From the NCBI GenBank assembly GCA_011050015.1, contig DRGP01000018.1, positions 1-38,666 on the forward strand: a stretch of DNA of 38,666 nt. The letters are read 5' to 3'. Shown one piece after another: positions 24,278 to 33,033 of this stretch. The DNA comes from Leeuwenhoekiella sp. (GTDB taxonomy: Bacteria > Bacteroidota > Bacteroidia > Flavobacteriales > Flavobacteriaceae). A program made the position numbers and the translations under genes. Every line of letters begins with the position of its first letter. Position 1 is the stretch's first letter. The notes below the pieces were generated by a model that saw nothing but the letters and a program-made list of their open reading frames with translations, was not told where the DNA came from and searched no databases.

Positions 24278-25969
24278 ATGAGCATAACAAATACTGACGA
24301 AAGAACCAGAGCGCAGGAAAGTTCTAGCGCAATAGAGCGCATGTATATTACGATGCGCCATCTCTTTAACCGTGGTTTTTACAAGCCCATGGGCGTATCT
24401 GGGGAGACCCTGCGCGAATCTCTGCTTATTTTAAGACCGGAGATTTATGGTGCCGTGGGAGAACAAAAAGTGGAACTTGACGGCCTGTTGTACGTTATAG
24501 ACCGTCTTCCAGACGGTATTGAAGAGTGCCGGTATATCAATCTTACCAGTGATGAGGGCTATAAAAATTCGCATTTTAAGCCCATAATTCCGCCTAAAAG
24601 GCGCAGAAATTGCTACCGCATCGATGAAGAACAGATGAACATCGAGATCACGCGTGGCCGTTCTGAGATCTATGACATTCTCACGCACCTTACTTTTTTG
24701 TTTATAGAATCGCATAAAATCATGCGTCGTGTGATCATTAATGAAGAAGGAAACACTACAAGGGACTGGAAAAAGCTAGAAAAAATGGTTCTTAGTGAAG
24801 AAGAACCTACACAGGCAGAGCGGGAGGTAGCGCTTACACATACGGCAAACATACTCGGAAGGACTTTTCAAGAGGTAAGTACTATCTATGGCAAGTTTGC
24901 AACCGCAAAAAACAACAAGCGCTTTTTAAAAATCGTGTATTGGCTGGGCAAACGCGCTATTGAAGAAGCGCTGGAAGGCGATAAGCGCATCGTTACTTTT
25001 ACCCCTGTACTACGTGAGCGCCTTGGCCACCATATACACGGTGAAGTCTGGGCAGACAATATTAAAAAAACGCTGGAAGAAAACGGCCTGATCAACCGGC
25101 CGCTGCATATCATCAGTGCAAATATGCACAGTGTGATGAATACCCTTTTTGCTCCTGTAGCGCTGGAAAAGGAAATGAAGAAAAAAACAAATCTGGAGAT
25201 TTACGAAGTTTTAAGCAATTCCTCTAGCGGAAAATTGCGAACCCGCGTAGAAAAAACCGCCTTGGCCAATGGGATGGTTTTCTTACCAGACCGAAGTGGG
25301 ACCAATATTGATATTCAAATATTTGATACCTCAAAACTGGAGATCTCACTAAATAATTTTTGCCACAAAACAGATTATGAAAAGGGAAAGGAACCTGTCA
25401 TAATTGTGATGGACTATGCTTTTGGAGAGCAGGCCTATGAGACTATGGAAGAGCTTTTAAAACCTTATGAGAAGGGCAGGGAGACCATTTATCTGGACTT
25501 TCCGTCTATATCCATTATGGGCAAGGCCGGTATTCTGGAAGGGGATAAGGGAGACATTATGATCCCTAAGGCGCACCTTTTTGAAGGTACGGCAGATAAT
25601 TATCCCTTTGATAATGAACTGCAGAAGGAAGATCTTGAAGGGCATGGCATATCGGTGTATGAGGGGGCAATGATTACCGTACTGGGCACTTCGCTGCAAA
25701 ACCGGGATATCCTTAAATTTTTCTATGAAAGTTCGTGGAACGTGATAGGCCTTGAGATGGAAGGTGCTCATTATCAGAAAGCTATTCAGGCGGCAGCTAA
25801 ATTAAGAGGCAATATAAGCGATAAGGTAAAAGTACGTTATGCTTATTATGCTTCAGACAACCCATTAAAAACAGGAAGTACGCTTGCCAGTGGCGGTCTG
25901 GGAACCTCTGGTGTAAAACCTACCTACCTGATCACCGAAAAGATTCTCGAACAAATATTCAATGCATAA
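24278..25969 (+). CDS. Uncharacterised protein (DUF6909-like) with phosphorylase/nucleosidase-like C-terminal half
   Basis: A 563-residue protein; ATG 24278 is preferred over the TTG nine bases earlier, which lies in a -7 box. I recall similar Flavobacteriia proteins annotated DUF6909, but could not check. Residues 1 to about 330 contain no motif I know. The C-terminal half resembles the purine nucleoside phosphorylase/AMP nucleosidase fold: IIVMDYAFGEQAYE, then GKAGILEGDKGDIMIPKAHL (compare the GDIVIP step), GLEMEGAHY with Glu493 and Glu495 at the ribose-binding position, and YYASDNPL with Asp527 at the catalytic-Asp position. The substrate is unknown. Its stop overlaps the next start (TAATG). 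Confidence 0.6.
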   Translation: MSITNTDERTRAQESSSAIERMYITMRHLFNRGFYKPMGVSGETLRESLLILRPEIYGAVGEQKVELDGLLYVIDRLPDGIEECRYINLTSDEGYKNSHFKPIIPPKRRRNCYRIDEEQMNIEITRGRSEIYDILTHLTFLFIESHKIMRRVIINEEGNTTRDWKKLEKMVLSEEEPTQAEREVALTHTANILGRTFQEVSTIYGKFATAKNNKRFLKIVYWLGKRAIEEALEGDKRIVTFTPVLRERLGHHIHGEVWADNIKKTLEENGLINRPLHIISANMHSVMNTLFAPVALEKEMKKKTNLEIYEVLSNSSSGKLRTRVEKTALANGMVFLPDRSGTNIDIQIFDTSKLEISLNNFCHKTDYEKGKEPVIIVMDYAFGEQAYETMEELLKPYEKGRETIYLDFPSISIMGKAGILEGDKGDIMIPKAHLFEGTADNYPFDNELQKEDLEGHGISVYEGAMITVLGTSLQNRDILKFFYESSWNVIGLEMEGAHYQKAIQAAAKLRGNISDKVKVRYAYYASDNPLKTGSTLASGGLGTSGVKPTYLITEKILEQIFNA

Positions 25970-26931
25970 TGAGAAATGATAATGATGTTTACGTAGATGA
26001 CGTCTTTGATAAACTAAAACAGTTTATAAAGCGCATTTTTAGGCTCATTTTTAAGGTTTTTAGCCTGTTTTGGTCAAAAAAGTTACTATTTCTTGGACTT
26101 ATTGTTGTAGGAGTAGCCATTGGTTTTTTCCTGGATATGATCAAGGAAACACGCTATGAGTCGGTTTTACAGATCAGGACTTTTCAGGCAGGTACAGAGT
26201 ATGTGTACAACATTATAGACAACCTTAATCAAAACCTTGGGGATACACTTTATTTAGAAGAAAACGGGTTTACAGGTCAGGAGTTACAGAGTATTGAGAT
26301 AACGCCTATGGCCAATATGGAGGACCTGCTTTCTACGTTTAGAAATGATGACTCCAGAACCCTGGAGACGTTAATACTGAATACCAGCACGCAAGATTTG
26401 CTCACCTCAGAGTTTTTTAGATCGCAATATAGCCAGCATAAGATCGCTATAAGATTCGGTAAAAATTTTGACGAAAACACGATACCTGATTTTCTGGCTT
26501 TTTTAAACAGCAACCCCTATTATGAGGATCTTTATAAATTACAGCAGGAGTCCTATAGACAGCGCATTACCGAAGATCAGAATTCGATCTCAAAAATCGA
26601 TACTTTAATAACAAATTATAACGGTAATTTAAAGCAGGCAAGCTCTAGTGGATCTGTTGCCGCGTTTATAAGTGAGCAGCGGGCAACGAGTGTTTTTGAT
26701 CTTCTTCAGTTCAGGAATGATCTGGTAAAGGAAGTACAAACACTTACACTCCAGCTGAAAGAACTCAAAGCCCCGGTCACCCTAACAAATAAGCCGGTAA
26801 TATTGGAACAGGACGGCCTGATAAGAAATAAAACGGTATTTGTGCCTTTACTATTCATTGGTGTTTTTGCGCTCATTTTAGTGTTGATCGCTTTTTATCG
26901 AAAAATGAAACTCTGGGTACAGACACCCTGA
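25969..26931 (+). CDS. Wzz-like polysaccharide chain-length/co-polymerase protein
   Basis: A 320-residue protein with the Wzz/GumC topology: a basic amphipathic N-terminus (about residues 10-40), a first membrane helix (about 38-58, LLFLGLIVVGVAIGFFLDM), a 230-residue periplasmic part with helical segments, and a second membrane helix (about 285-308) near the C-terminus. There is no C-terminal kinase domain, so it is not a Wzc-type BY-kinase. Such proteins set polymer length with the Wzy polymerase, and a Wzy-family gene follows 11 bp later. Sequence similarity to Wzz is weak, so the call rests on topology and context. Its ATG overlaps the preceding stop. Confidence 0.6.
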   Translation: MRNDNDVYVDDVFDKLKQFIKRIFRLIFKVFSLFWSKKLLFLGLIVVGVAIGFFLDMIKETRYESVLQIRTFQAGTEYVYNIIDNLNQNLGDTLYLEENGFTGQELQSIEITPMANMEDLLSTFRNDDSRTLETLILNTSTQDLLTSEFFRSQYSQHKIAIRFGKNFDENTIPDFLAFLNSNPYYEDLYKLQQESYRQRITEDQNSISKIDTLITNYNGNLKQASSSGSVAAFISEQRATSVFDLLQFRNDLVKEVQTLTLQLKELKAPVTLTNKPVILEQDGLIRNKTVFVPLLFIGVFALILVLIAFYRKMKLWVQTP

Positions 26932-26942
26932 AGCAATTTGCC

Positions 26943-28355
26943 ATGAGACCACCCAGTTTACGTACCTTATATACGATTTTATTCCTGCTGGGTCTGTTTT
27001 TTATACCTTTTAATTCCTATAGAGGTATTCCTGTACTGGGTGAATATAGCAGGGAGTCTGCCACACTTTTCTTCTTGTTGGGAACGGCAGTGCTAGGCAT
27101 AGATATTTTAATAACGAAAAGCATAGCCTTCCCCGTAAAAAACGGAGTTTTTTGTGCAGTGCTGTTTTTTTTGTTTTGGTGTTTTTTTACTACGTTTTTA
27201 AACATGGGGGCCGTAAGCCATTATTTATACAAGGGCCTTACCGGTGTAGAGCGTTTTTTTAGACAGTACGTCTCGCTATTGATTATTGGGTTTTTCTTTC
27301 TTGTTTTTTTTATAAATGTACTGAGTAGGTTAAGCGCTACGACTATTTTAAAGCAAGTACGAAGAATATTCCTTTTTTCACTTATTGTGGTTGCTTTTTA
27401 TGGCGCTCTAGAGACCCTTATCGTGGTTTTTGGTTTGGCGCAATTAAAACCGGTCCTTCTTTATTTTAACTACTTTCCTTTTACTGAGGTTCATTTTTCT
27501 GGTGATCGGATTTCTGGGGTGAGTTTTGAAACGCCTTTTTTAGCCATTTATCTTATCACGATTTGCGGCTGGATGCTGAGTTATATAATAACCGGTAAGG
27601 GCATATGGCGTTTTATACCGGCACTTCTAGTACTCGAACTCACCTTTTTTGCAGGATCGCGTACCGGTCTGGTCGTTATCAGCCTACAGTATCTCATTTT
27701 TTTTGGAGTGTTACTGTTTTTTAAGAAATACAGGAAGAATATCCTGTATCTTTTTTCTGGTTTTGCACTGGTCGTAGGGGTGGCACTTGTTTTTAGCGGC
27801 GGTAAACTTATAAAAGAAGCAAAGGCAAAATTAGACTCCCTTAATTTTGAACAGAACCTGTTGACCAGCATTTCCAACCGAAGCCGTTTTGGCATGCAGT
27901 ACGCCTCTCTTCAGGTTTTTAAAGATAATCCGGTGATAGGAGTGGGCTTTGGGCAGCTTACTTATGAGGGATATAAATATTATCCCGCCTGGGCGATAAC
28001 CAATAATTATGAGTTCAGGATGAATTACATGAACCAGCGGCGAGATTCATTTCCGCCCAGTTATAACCTTTATTTAAGGATTATGGCAGAGTCTGGTCTG
28101 GTAGGGCTTATCTCATTTCTCGCCATTCTAATTTTAGCTATTTACAGAGCCTTAAAGTTGATACGTGAACCGGAGGGACCCGCCAGAATATTAGGACTGA
28201 TCACTATGGTTTCGGTGGTGGGCTTTGCGTTTAACTGGTTGCAGATAGATGCGTTCCGAATGTTCGGTTTTTGGTTAACCATCGCCATACTTTGTATTCC
28301 GTTTAGAGAAAAATATTTGGAGCATCCTCCCGGATATGTAAATAATGTGGACTAA
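26943..28355 (+). CDS. O-antigen ligase/Wzy-family polymerase (first copy)
   Basis: A 470-residue inner-membrane protein with about 10-12 hydrophobic segments and a larger periplasmic loop before the last helices (around residues 290-375) containing SRFGMQYASLQVFKDNPVIGVGFGQL and PPSYNLYLRIMAESGLVGLISF. These are the Wzy_C/O-antigen ligase signatures: the G-x-G-x-G-type loop and a charged loop preceding a hydrophobic helix. Members polymerise or ligate lipid-linked glycan units in the periplasm. It follows the Wzz-like gene, as expected for a polymerase. A 216-bp gap after it ends the tight gene string. Confidence 0.8.
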   Translation: MRPPSLRTLYTILFLLGLFFIPFNSYRGIPVLGEYSRESATLFFLLGTAVLGIDILITKSIAFPVKNGVFCAVLFFLFWCFFTTFLNMGAVSHYLYKGLTGVERFFRQYVSLLIIGFFFLVFFINVLSRLSATTILKQVRRIFLFSLIVVAFYGALETLIVVFGLAQLKPVLLYFNYFPFTEVHFSGDRISGVSFETPFLAIYLITICGWMLSYIITGKGIWRFIPALLVLELTFFAGSRTGLVVISLQYLIFFGVLLFFKKYRKNILYLFSGFALVVGVALVFSGGKLIKEAKAKLDSLNFEQNLLTSISNRSRFGMQYASLQVFKDNPVIGVGFGQLTYEGYKYYPAWAITNNYEFRMNYMNQRRDSFPPSYNLYLRIMAESGLVGLISFLAILILAIYRALKLIREPEGPARILGLITMVSVVGFAFNWLQIDAFRMFGFWLTIAILCIPFREKYLEHPPGYVNNVD

Positions 28356-28571
28356 TCATTTTGAAGGTTAATTCTGCCCGGGATGATCGCCCTTTTTGTG
28401 ATGTATTTCCACTATTTTCGCAGCAGAAATTAACTAGTTTGGGACAGGTAAACAAAGTATGATTTAAAATAATTTTAGAATTTTTCCCACAATATCCGGG
28501 AATAAAACCCATGGGTGGGATTTAAACATTTTTGGGGCAGCGCACAGCTCTTTCTTCGGTAAAAACAGCTT

Positions 28572-29666
28572 ATGAAATTATCTTATATAGTAGAAGTAGA
28601 TCCCCTTGTGCATTCTGGGATCATAAAAAAGATAAACAACCAGATTTTGATCTGGCGGAAGCAGGGACACGAGGTACAAACACTCATTCTTTGGCCGAAG
28701 GCTTCTACCAGTAAAGCCACCAAATACATTGAAGGTCGGTATTTTTCAAACAGCTTACTGGACGGTTTACCACAAGGTTTTTTAAATACCTATCTGACTA
28801 AAATAACGAGGATAAAACAGGTAAAAAAAGCACTGAATACCTTTAATCCTGATTTGGTTTACATCCGCCAAAATATTTGGTATCCGGGTTTGCCTGGCGT
28901 TTTGAGGCGTTATAAGACCGTTATGGAGCTCAATTCGGTAGATTATATGGAAATGGAATTCTATTCCAACCTGAAGAAAAAAGTGTATTTATGGGGCAAA
29001 AAACGACTTCTCGAGGTTATTTCTGGACTCGTTGCCGTATCACCAGATATTTTAGATCATTATAAAGAATATAAAATTCCACAAAAAGTAGTTTCCAACG
29101 GTATAGATCTTAGTAAATTTAATATTCCAAAGATTCCTGATCACGATCAGGAACAAACAAACCTGATCTTTGTGGGAAGTGCTAATATGCACTGGCACGG
29201 TCTTGAAAAAATTTTTGCGCTAGCCAGGAAGTTTCCAGCCTATACTATTGACATTGTGGGTTATGAACGAAAGGATATTGCTGAAAATATCCCGCCCAAT
29301 GTCACCTTTCACGGCTGGGTAAACAGTGCACAATTAAAAAAGCTTTATCAAAAAAGTAATCTGGGCATAGGTTCCTTTGGCAATCATCTGGTAGGAAAGA
29401 AAACAGATAGTACCTTGAAAGTGCTAGAATATTTGGCCAATGGCCTGCCTGTGATTTTGGGTCATCACGATACAGATTTTCACAATGCCGATTTCCTTCT
29501 TAAAATTACGGATGAGGAGCATAAGCTATTACCTTCCGCTACAATTAAGGCTTTTATAGAAAAGAATAAAAGTAGGCAGGTCACCCATGAAGAATTGAAA
29601 AAAATAGATTCAAGAACCAAAGAAAGGGAGCGCCTTTTGTTTTTTCAAGAACTTGTACATAAATAG
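28572..29666 (+). CDS. Glycosyltransferase family 4 (GT-B fold)
   Basis: A 364-residue cytoplasmic glycosyltransferase expected to add a sugar to a lipid-linked glycan. The C-terminal nucleotide-sugar domain is evident: VVSNGIDLSKF, TNLIFVGSANMHWHGLEKIF, DIVGYE, FHGWVNSAQLKKLYQKS, and the donor-binding region STLKVLEYLANGLPVI. The acceptor domain (residues 1-180) has YIRQNIWYPGLPGVLRRY. The start chosen is ATG 28572; other frames in this stretch are not convincing. A 9-bp gap separates it from the next gene. The sugar specificity cannot be read. Confidence 0.82.
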   Translation: MKLSYIVEVDPLVHSGIIKKINNQILIWRKQGHEVQTLILWPKASTSKATKYIEGRYFSNSLLDGLPQGFLNTYLTKITRIKQVKKALNTFNPDLVYIRQNIWYPGLPGVLRRYKTVMELNSVDYMEMEFYSNLKKKVYLWGKKRLLEVISGLVAVSPDILDHYKEYKIPQKVVSNGIDLSKFNIPKIPDHDQEQTNLIFVGSANMHWHGLEKIFALARKFPAYTIDIVGYERKDIAENIPPNVTFHGWVNSAQLKKLYQKSNLGIGSFGNHLVGKKTDSTLKVLEYLANGLPVILGHHDTDFHNADFLLKITDEEHKLLPSATIKAFIEKNKSRQVTHEELKKIDSRTKERERLLFFQELVHK

Positions 29667-29681
29667 TCAAAAATTTTGTCT

Positions 29682-30485
29682 GTGAACAGCACTGCTGAAA
29701 TCATCGTTTTAATACCGCATTACAATAATCCCCAGGGTTTAAACAAATCATTGCAGTCGATACAGGAAACAATCCGCGTTGACGTTCTTATTGTAGATGA
29801 CGGGAGTGAAGAAAAGGGTTTAGATGAAGCTGGTTTGCAGGAAAATTTGTCTGCTCACCTCCAGCTTAATTTTTTGTATCTCAAAAAAAATAAAGGAATA
29901 GAAGAAGCTTTAAATGCTGGTTTACGGCATATTCTATCAAAAAGCTATACCTATATCGCCCGTCTGGATTGTGGAGATCTATGTGCTCCGGGTCGCTTTT
30001 TTACCCAAAAAAAGTTTATGGAAGACCGCCCTGAACTAGGATTGGTTGGTTCTTATGCGCATTTTATTGACAGCGGTGGCCGTAGGCTTTATGATCTAAA
30101 ACACCCTACCAGCTATGCCCGTATCAAACAGAAAATGCACGTCAACGCCATGTTTATTCATCCTACCATCATGTTCAAAACCAAAGTGGTAGAACGGGTG
30201 GGGTTATATCCCACGACCTATCAGGCCGCAGAGGATTTTGCTTTTTTTTTTAAGATCATTGAGCATTTTAAGGCTGCAAATATTCCACAATTCCTTGTAT
30301 CCTGTGAGATTAATGCGGGCGGTATTTCGCTTCAACGGAGAAAAGAACAATTGGTCAGCAGGATGCAGATTTTAAAGGAGCAATTTTACTGGGGCTTTTA
30401 TCCCTGTTACGGTTTAGTGCGCAATTTTATAATAAGTAAACTGCCGTATGTCTTAATTTATAATATAAAAAAAATACTGAGGTGA
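29682..30485 (+). CDS. Glycosyltransferase family 2 (GT-A fold)
   Basis: A protein of about 267 residues. The GT-A nucleotide-binding core is clear: IIVLIPHYNNPQGLNKSLQS, then DVLIVDDGSEE, NKGIEEALNAGL, and a DXD-equivalent in YIARLDCGDLCAPGRF. The segment AEDFAFFFKIIEHF fits the acceptor/catalytic region. No ATG fits the start; GTG 29682 (used here) or TTG 29676 are the choices. Its stop overlaps the GTG start of the next gene, so the genes are translationally coupled. Confidence 0.8.
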   Translation: MNSTAEIIVLIPHYNNPQGLNKSLQSIQETIRVDVLIVDDGSEEKGLDEAGLQENLSAHLQLNFLYLKKNKGIEEALNAGLRHILSKSYTYIARLDCGDLCAPGRFFTQKKFMEDRPELGLVGSYAHFIDSGGRRLYDLKHPTSYARIKQKMHVNAMFIHPTIMFKTKVVERVGLYPTTYQAAEDFAFFFKIIEHFKAANIPQFLVSCEINAGGISLQRRKEQLVSRMQILKEQFYWGFYPCYGLVRNFIISKLPYVLIYNIKKILR

Positions 30486-31690
30486 AGTTAGTCCAGGATT
30501 TTAAAACAGACCGGCTTGGTTTTTCTTACGATGTCCTTTTGGCATTGTTGGCATGCTGTCTTCCGCTGTCAAGCGCGATCCCTAACTTGTTGCTCATTCC
30601 CATTGCCATTCTATTATTTTTTAAATTTAGTAAAAAGGCTATTTATGGTAGACCCGTACTATTTTTTGTATTAACCCTCGGCTTTTTAGTAGTGCTGGCG
30701 ATCATAAAATGGCGGTTTTTTGCCGAAATTGACTTCTATTCCCGCATTTTTATCAGCTTATTATTATTGGTTTCCGTAACACAGGTCAATCGCTTAAAAT
30801 ATCTGGAAACTGCTTTTCTCGCCGGGACCGTACTTGCCATATTAATCGCCACCTTTAATGTATTGGCTTTTGAAGATTTTAAACTATCCTTTTCTATTTT
30901 TGGGAATACCGCTGCCGTAAATGAGTTGCTGCGCATAGAACGGCCGTATTTTGGCTTTTTACTGGCCCTCGTGGTATTTTTATGCTTGCGCCATAAAAGT
31001 ATGGTGTACTATGGTATTGCCGTTGTTGCCAGCGTTTTTTGCGCCCTTATTGCAGCACGGCTTAGCCTGGGACTTATCGTACTGTTGTGGCTGGTGTGGC
31101 TCTTTCACCTTCTTAAACCTTTAAAGAAATGGCGTTTTCCCCTGGTGCTGGGTGCTTTGGTTTTATGTGGAATAGCATTGTTCAGCAATGATAACCTAAA
31201 AAAGAGATTTAAGGTGCAGGGCAATCTCGACCACAGCATCGCAAAGGCACTTGATTATGAACCGCGCTATGTCATCTGGCCCTGTACATTTACAACACTA
31301 AACAGCCCCATGGAAATCCTGTTTGGCCTACAAGGGAATGATCAATTGGAAAAGAGGCTGGTAACTTGTTATTCAGAAAGCATAATGGGTAACCCGTCAA
31401 AAAAGGCCTATTATTTGGACGAAAAATTTAATCCTCACAATCAGTTTTTGCACCTGCTCTGCTTGGGTGGATTAAGTGCACTGGTTCTTTTTTTGTTAGG
31501 TTTTGGGAACGTTTTTTTTTCGCGAAAAGTACCTTTTGACCTTAAAGTGCTGGCTGGGATGTTTTTTCTTTTCTTTGTTTTTGAAGCTTTGCTTTACCGC
31601 CAGCTGGGATGCTATCTTTTTGGGATATTCCTGGGCGTTTTGGCCAGAAGGCTTTGTTATTCAACTGATTTAAGAGAAGCATCCTTATAG
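30482..31690 (+). CDS. O-antigen ligase/Wzy-family protein (second copy)
   Basis: A 402-residue polytopic membrane protein with about 10 hydrophobic helices. The C-terminal FNPHNQFLHLLCLGGLSALVLF has the H-N-x-F/Y-L motif typical of Wzy_C/WaaL-type O-antigen ligases, and the preceding loop is periplasmic. It starts with GTG at 30482, overlapping the stop of the GT2 gene. It is the second such gene in this locus, so one may be a polymerase and the other a ligase or a polymerase for a second glycan. Its last 34 bp overlap the 3' end of the oppositely oriented GT4 gene. Confidence 0.75.
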   Translation: MKLVQDFKTDRLGFSYDVLLALLACCLPLSSAIPNLLLIPIAILLFFKFSKKAIYGRPVLFFVLTLGFLVVLAIIKWRFFAEIDFYSRIFISLLLLVSVTQVNRLKYLETAFLAGTVLAILIATFNVLAFEDFKLSFSIFGNTAAVNELLRIERPYFGFLLALVVFLCLRHKSMVYYGIAVVASVFCALIAARLSLGLIVLLWLVWLFHLLKPLKKWRFPLVLGALVLCGIALFSNDNLKKRFKVQGNLDHSIAKALDYEPRYVIWPCTFTTLNSPMEILFGLQGNDQLEKRLVTCYSESIMGNPSKKAYYLDEKFNPHNQFLHLLCLGGLSALVLFLLGFGNVFFSRKVPFDLKVLAGMFFLFFVFEALLYRQLGCYLFGIFLGVLARRLCYSTDLREASL

Positions 31691-32757
31691 ATTTCAACCA
31701 GTTTTCTATAATTTTTTTCACTGTCAAAATATGTTTTACAGTGCTCTAGGCCCAGCCTGCCCATTGTCTCACGTTGTTGGGGCTCTAGAAGTTGAAGTAG
31801 TGCTTTATTAAATGCATCGAGATCATTGCATAAAAAACCGGTTTTACCATGTACCACAATATCGTTATTACCCATAATATCGGTCGCCACAATGGGTTTT
31901 TCGAGTGCCATGGCTTCCAGCAGGGCAATAGGCAAGCCCTCCCAAGCAGAGGTTTGTAGATAAATGTCTATACCGGCCAACTGTTTGAGACCTGTAGATC
32001 TTGAGGTAAACCATCCGGTCACTTTTATATTTGGCGCATGAAGTTCCTCTTTTAATTCGCCGTCACCGATCCATAAAAACTGAATATTAGGATTTGCAAG
32101 GGCAATTTTATTGAATAACGAAGGGTTTTTTTGGGGCATGATACGCCCTAAAACACCAACCACAATATCTTTTTGAATGGGAGAAGAGTCATGATGCGCA
32201 CGTAATTTTTTGATATTAACACCGTTGCGCACCAGTTTTGCGGGTCCTATTTTTTGAGCGAATTTATATTCGGTGTCGCCGCAGGCTATGGTAGTGCCCC
32301 CTACAAAAAACTGTGCTGTTTTTTCAATGGCATAGTACATTTTAAGGGTAGATGGAGAAACATCCTTCCGTAAAAAGGAATAACCATGAGGAGTATAAAA
32401 AAGCTTAGCTTTTGACCGCGAAAACAAGTGTGCGGCACGTCCTAAAATTCCAGCTTTAGAAGAATGTAAATGCAGCACATCTGGGCGAAGATCTTTTACT
32501 ATGGTTTTAAGTTTGAGAAATGCCCTAAAATCTGAACGCGGTGATAATTCCCTGTCCATGGGAACCATTATGAGGTTTATTTTTGAGCTTATTTTTGAAC
32601 GTATTTTACTGGGATCTATCCCCTCTCTTTTTCCACTATAAATGATGGTGGTCTGTAGTGTATCGTCTTGATCTAAAACTGCAGAAAGATCTCTGAAATA
32701 GGAGTAAATACCACCGGTTAATGCTTCAACGATGTGAAGCACTTTTAACTTTTGCAT
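31657..32757 (-). CDS. Glycosyltransferase family 4, EPS type
   Basis: A 366-residue GT-B glycosyltransferase. The N-terminal acceptor domain opens with KVLHIVEALTGGIYSYFRDL, then DVLHLHSSKAGILGRAAHL and YTPHGYSFLRKD. The C-terminal donor domain has RNGVNIKKL, VGVLGRIMPQKNPSLFNKIA and the E-x7-E region SAWEGLPIALLEAMALEKP. This resembles CapM/EpsF-type transferases of capsule and exopolysaccharide loci. It runs opposite to the surrounding genes, overlaps the Wzy-family gene by 34 bp at the 3' end, and shares a 276-bp divergent promoter region with the first sugar-phosphate transferase. Confidence 0.88.
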   Translation of the reverse strand: MQKLKVLHIVEALTGGIYSYFRDLSAVLDQDDTLQTTIIYSGKREGIDPSKIRSKISSKINLIMVPMDRELSPRSDFRAFLKLKTIVKDLRPDVLHLHSSKAGILGRAAHLFSRSKAKLFYTPHGYSFLRKDVSPSTLKMYYAIEKTAQFFVGGTTIACGDTEYKFAQKIGPAKLVRNGVNIKKLRAHHDSSPIQKDIVVGVLGRIMPQKNPSLFNKIALANPNIQFLWIGDGELKEELHAPNIKVTGWFTSRSTGLKQLAGIDIYLQTSAWEGLPIALLEAMALEKPIVATDIMGNNDIVVHGKTGFLCNDLDAFNKALLQLLEPQQRETMGRLGLEHCKTYFDSEKNYRKLVEIYKDASLKSVE

Positions 32758-32776
32758 AGTCTAAAATTGATTCCCG

Positions 32777-32784
32777 CGAAGGTA
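32777..32784 (-). promoter_or_regulatory. Candidate -7 box (TACCTTCG) for GT4 gene
   Basis: One mismatch to TAnnTTTG on the minus strand, 19 bp before the ATG. The divergent gene has a similar TATCTTCG box at 32985-32992. Confidence 0.35.
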
Positions 32785-32799
32785 TTGTTTTTTTTAAAG

Positions 32800-32905
32800 A
32801 TGCGGGATAGGCTATAAACCTGAGCCTTAGTATTTAGATAATATGCTGCTTATATCCGCTTATTGGGTTTTCGGTTTAGTTTTAGAGGTTAAAATTATCC
32901 CGCAT
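32800..32905. repeat. 10-bp inverted repeats in divergent polysaccharide promoter region
   Basis: ATGCGGGATA (32800-32809) and TATCCCGCAT (32896-32905) are perfect inverted copies separated by 86 bp, between the -7 boxes of the divergent GT4 and sugar-phosphate transferase genes. This is the main structure in the 276-bp gap. Confidence 0.6.
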
Positions 32906-32984
32906 TATCGCTAACCCGTTAATTGTTCCATGAATGTGAAGGTTTTGAGATACAGGTTTCTTTTAATATGTTTTAATTTTACGG

Positions 32985-32992
32985 TATCTTCG
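32985..32992 (+). promoter_or_regulatory. Candidate -7 box (TATCTTCG) for first sugar-phosphate transferase
   Basis: One mismatch to TAnnTTTG, 41 bp before the ATG at 33034. Confidence 0.35.
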
Positions 32993-33033
32993 CGCCCCCT
33001 CTTTTTTATAAGTATTAGTATAACTAATTGAGC

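Noticed and set aside
28507-28516. Palindrome ACCCATGGGT in the 216-bp gap before the GT4 gene
   Set aside because: It is a short isolated palindrome; no clear -7 box or partner site supports a regulatory role.
28532-28714. Short open frame overlapping the start of the GT4 gene
   Set aside because: It is in another frame over the conserved N-terminus of a good glycosyltransferase and has no similarity I recognise.
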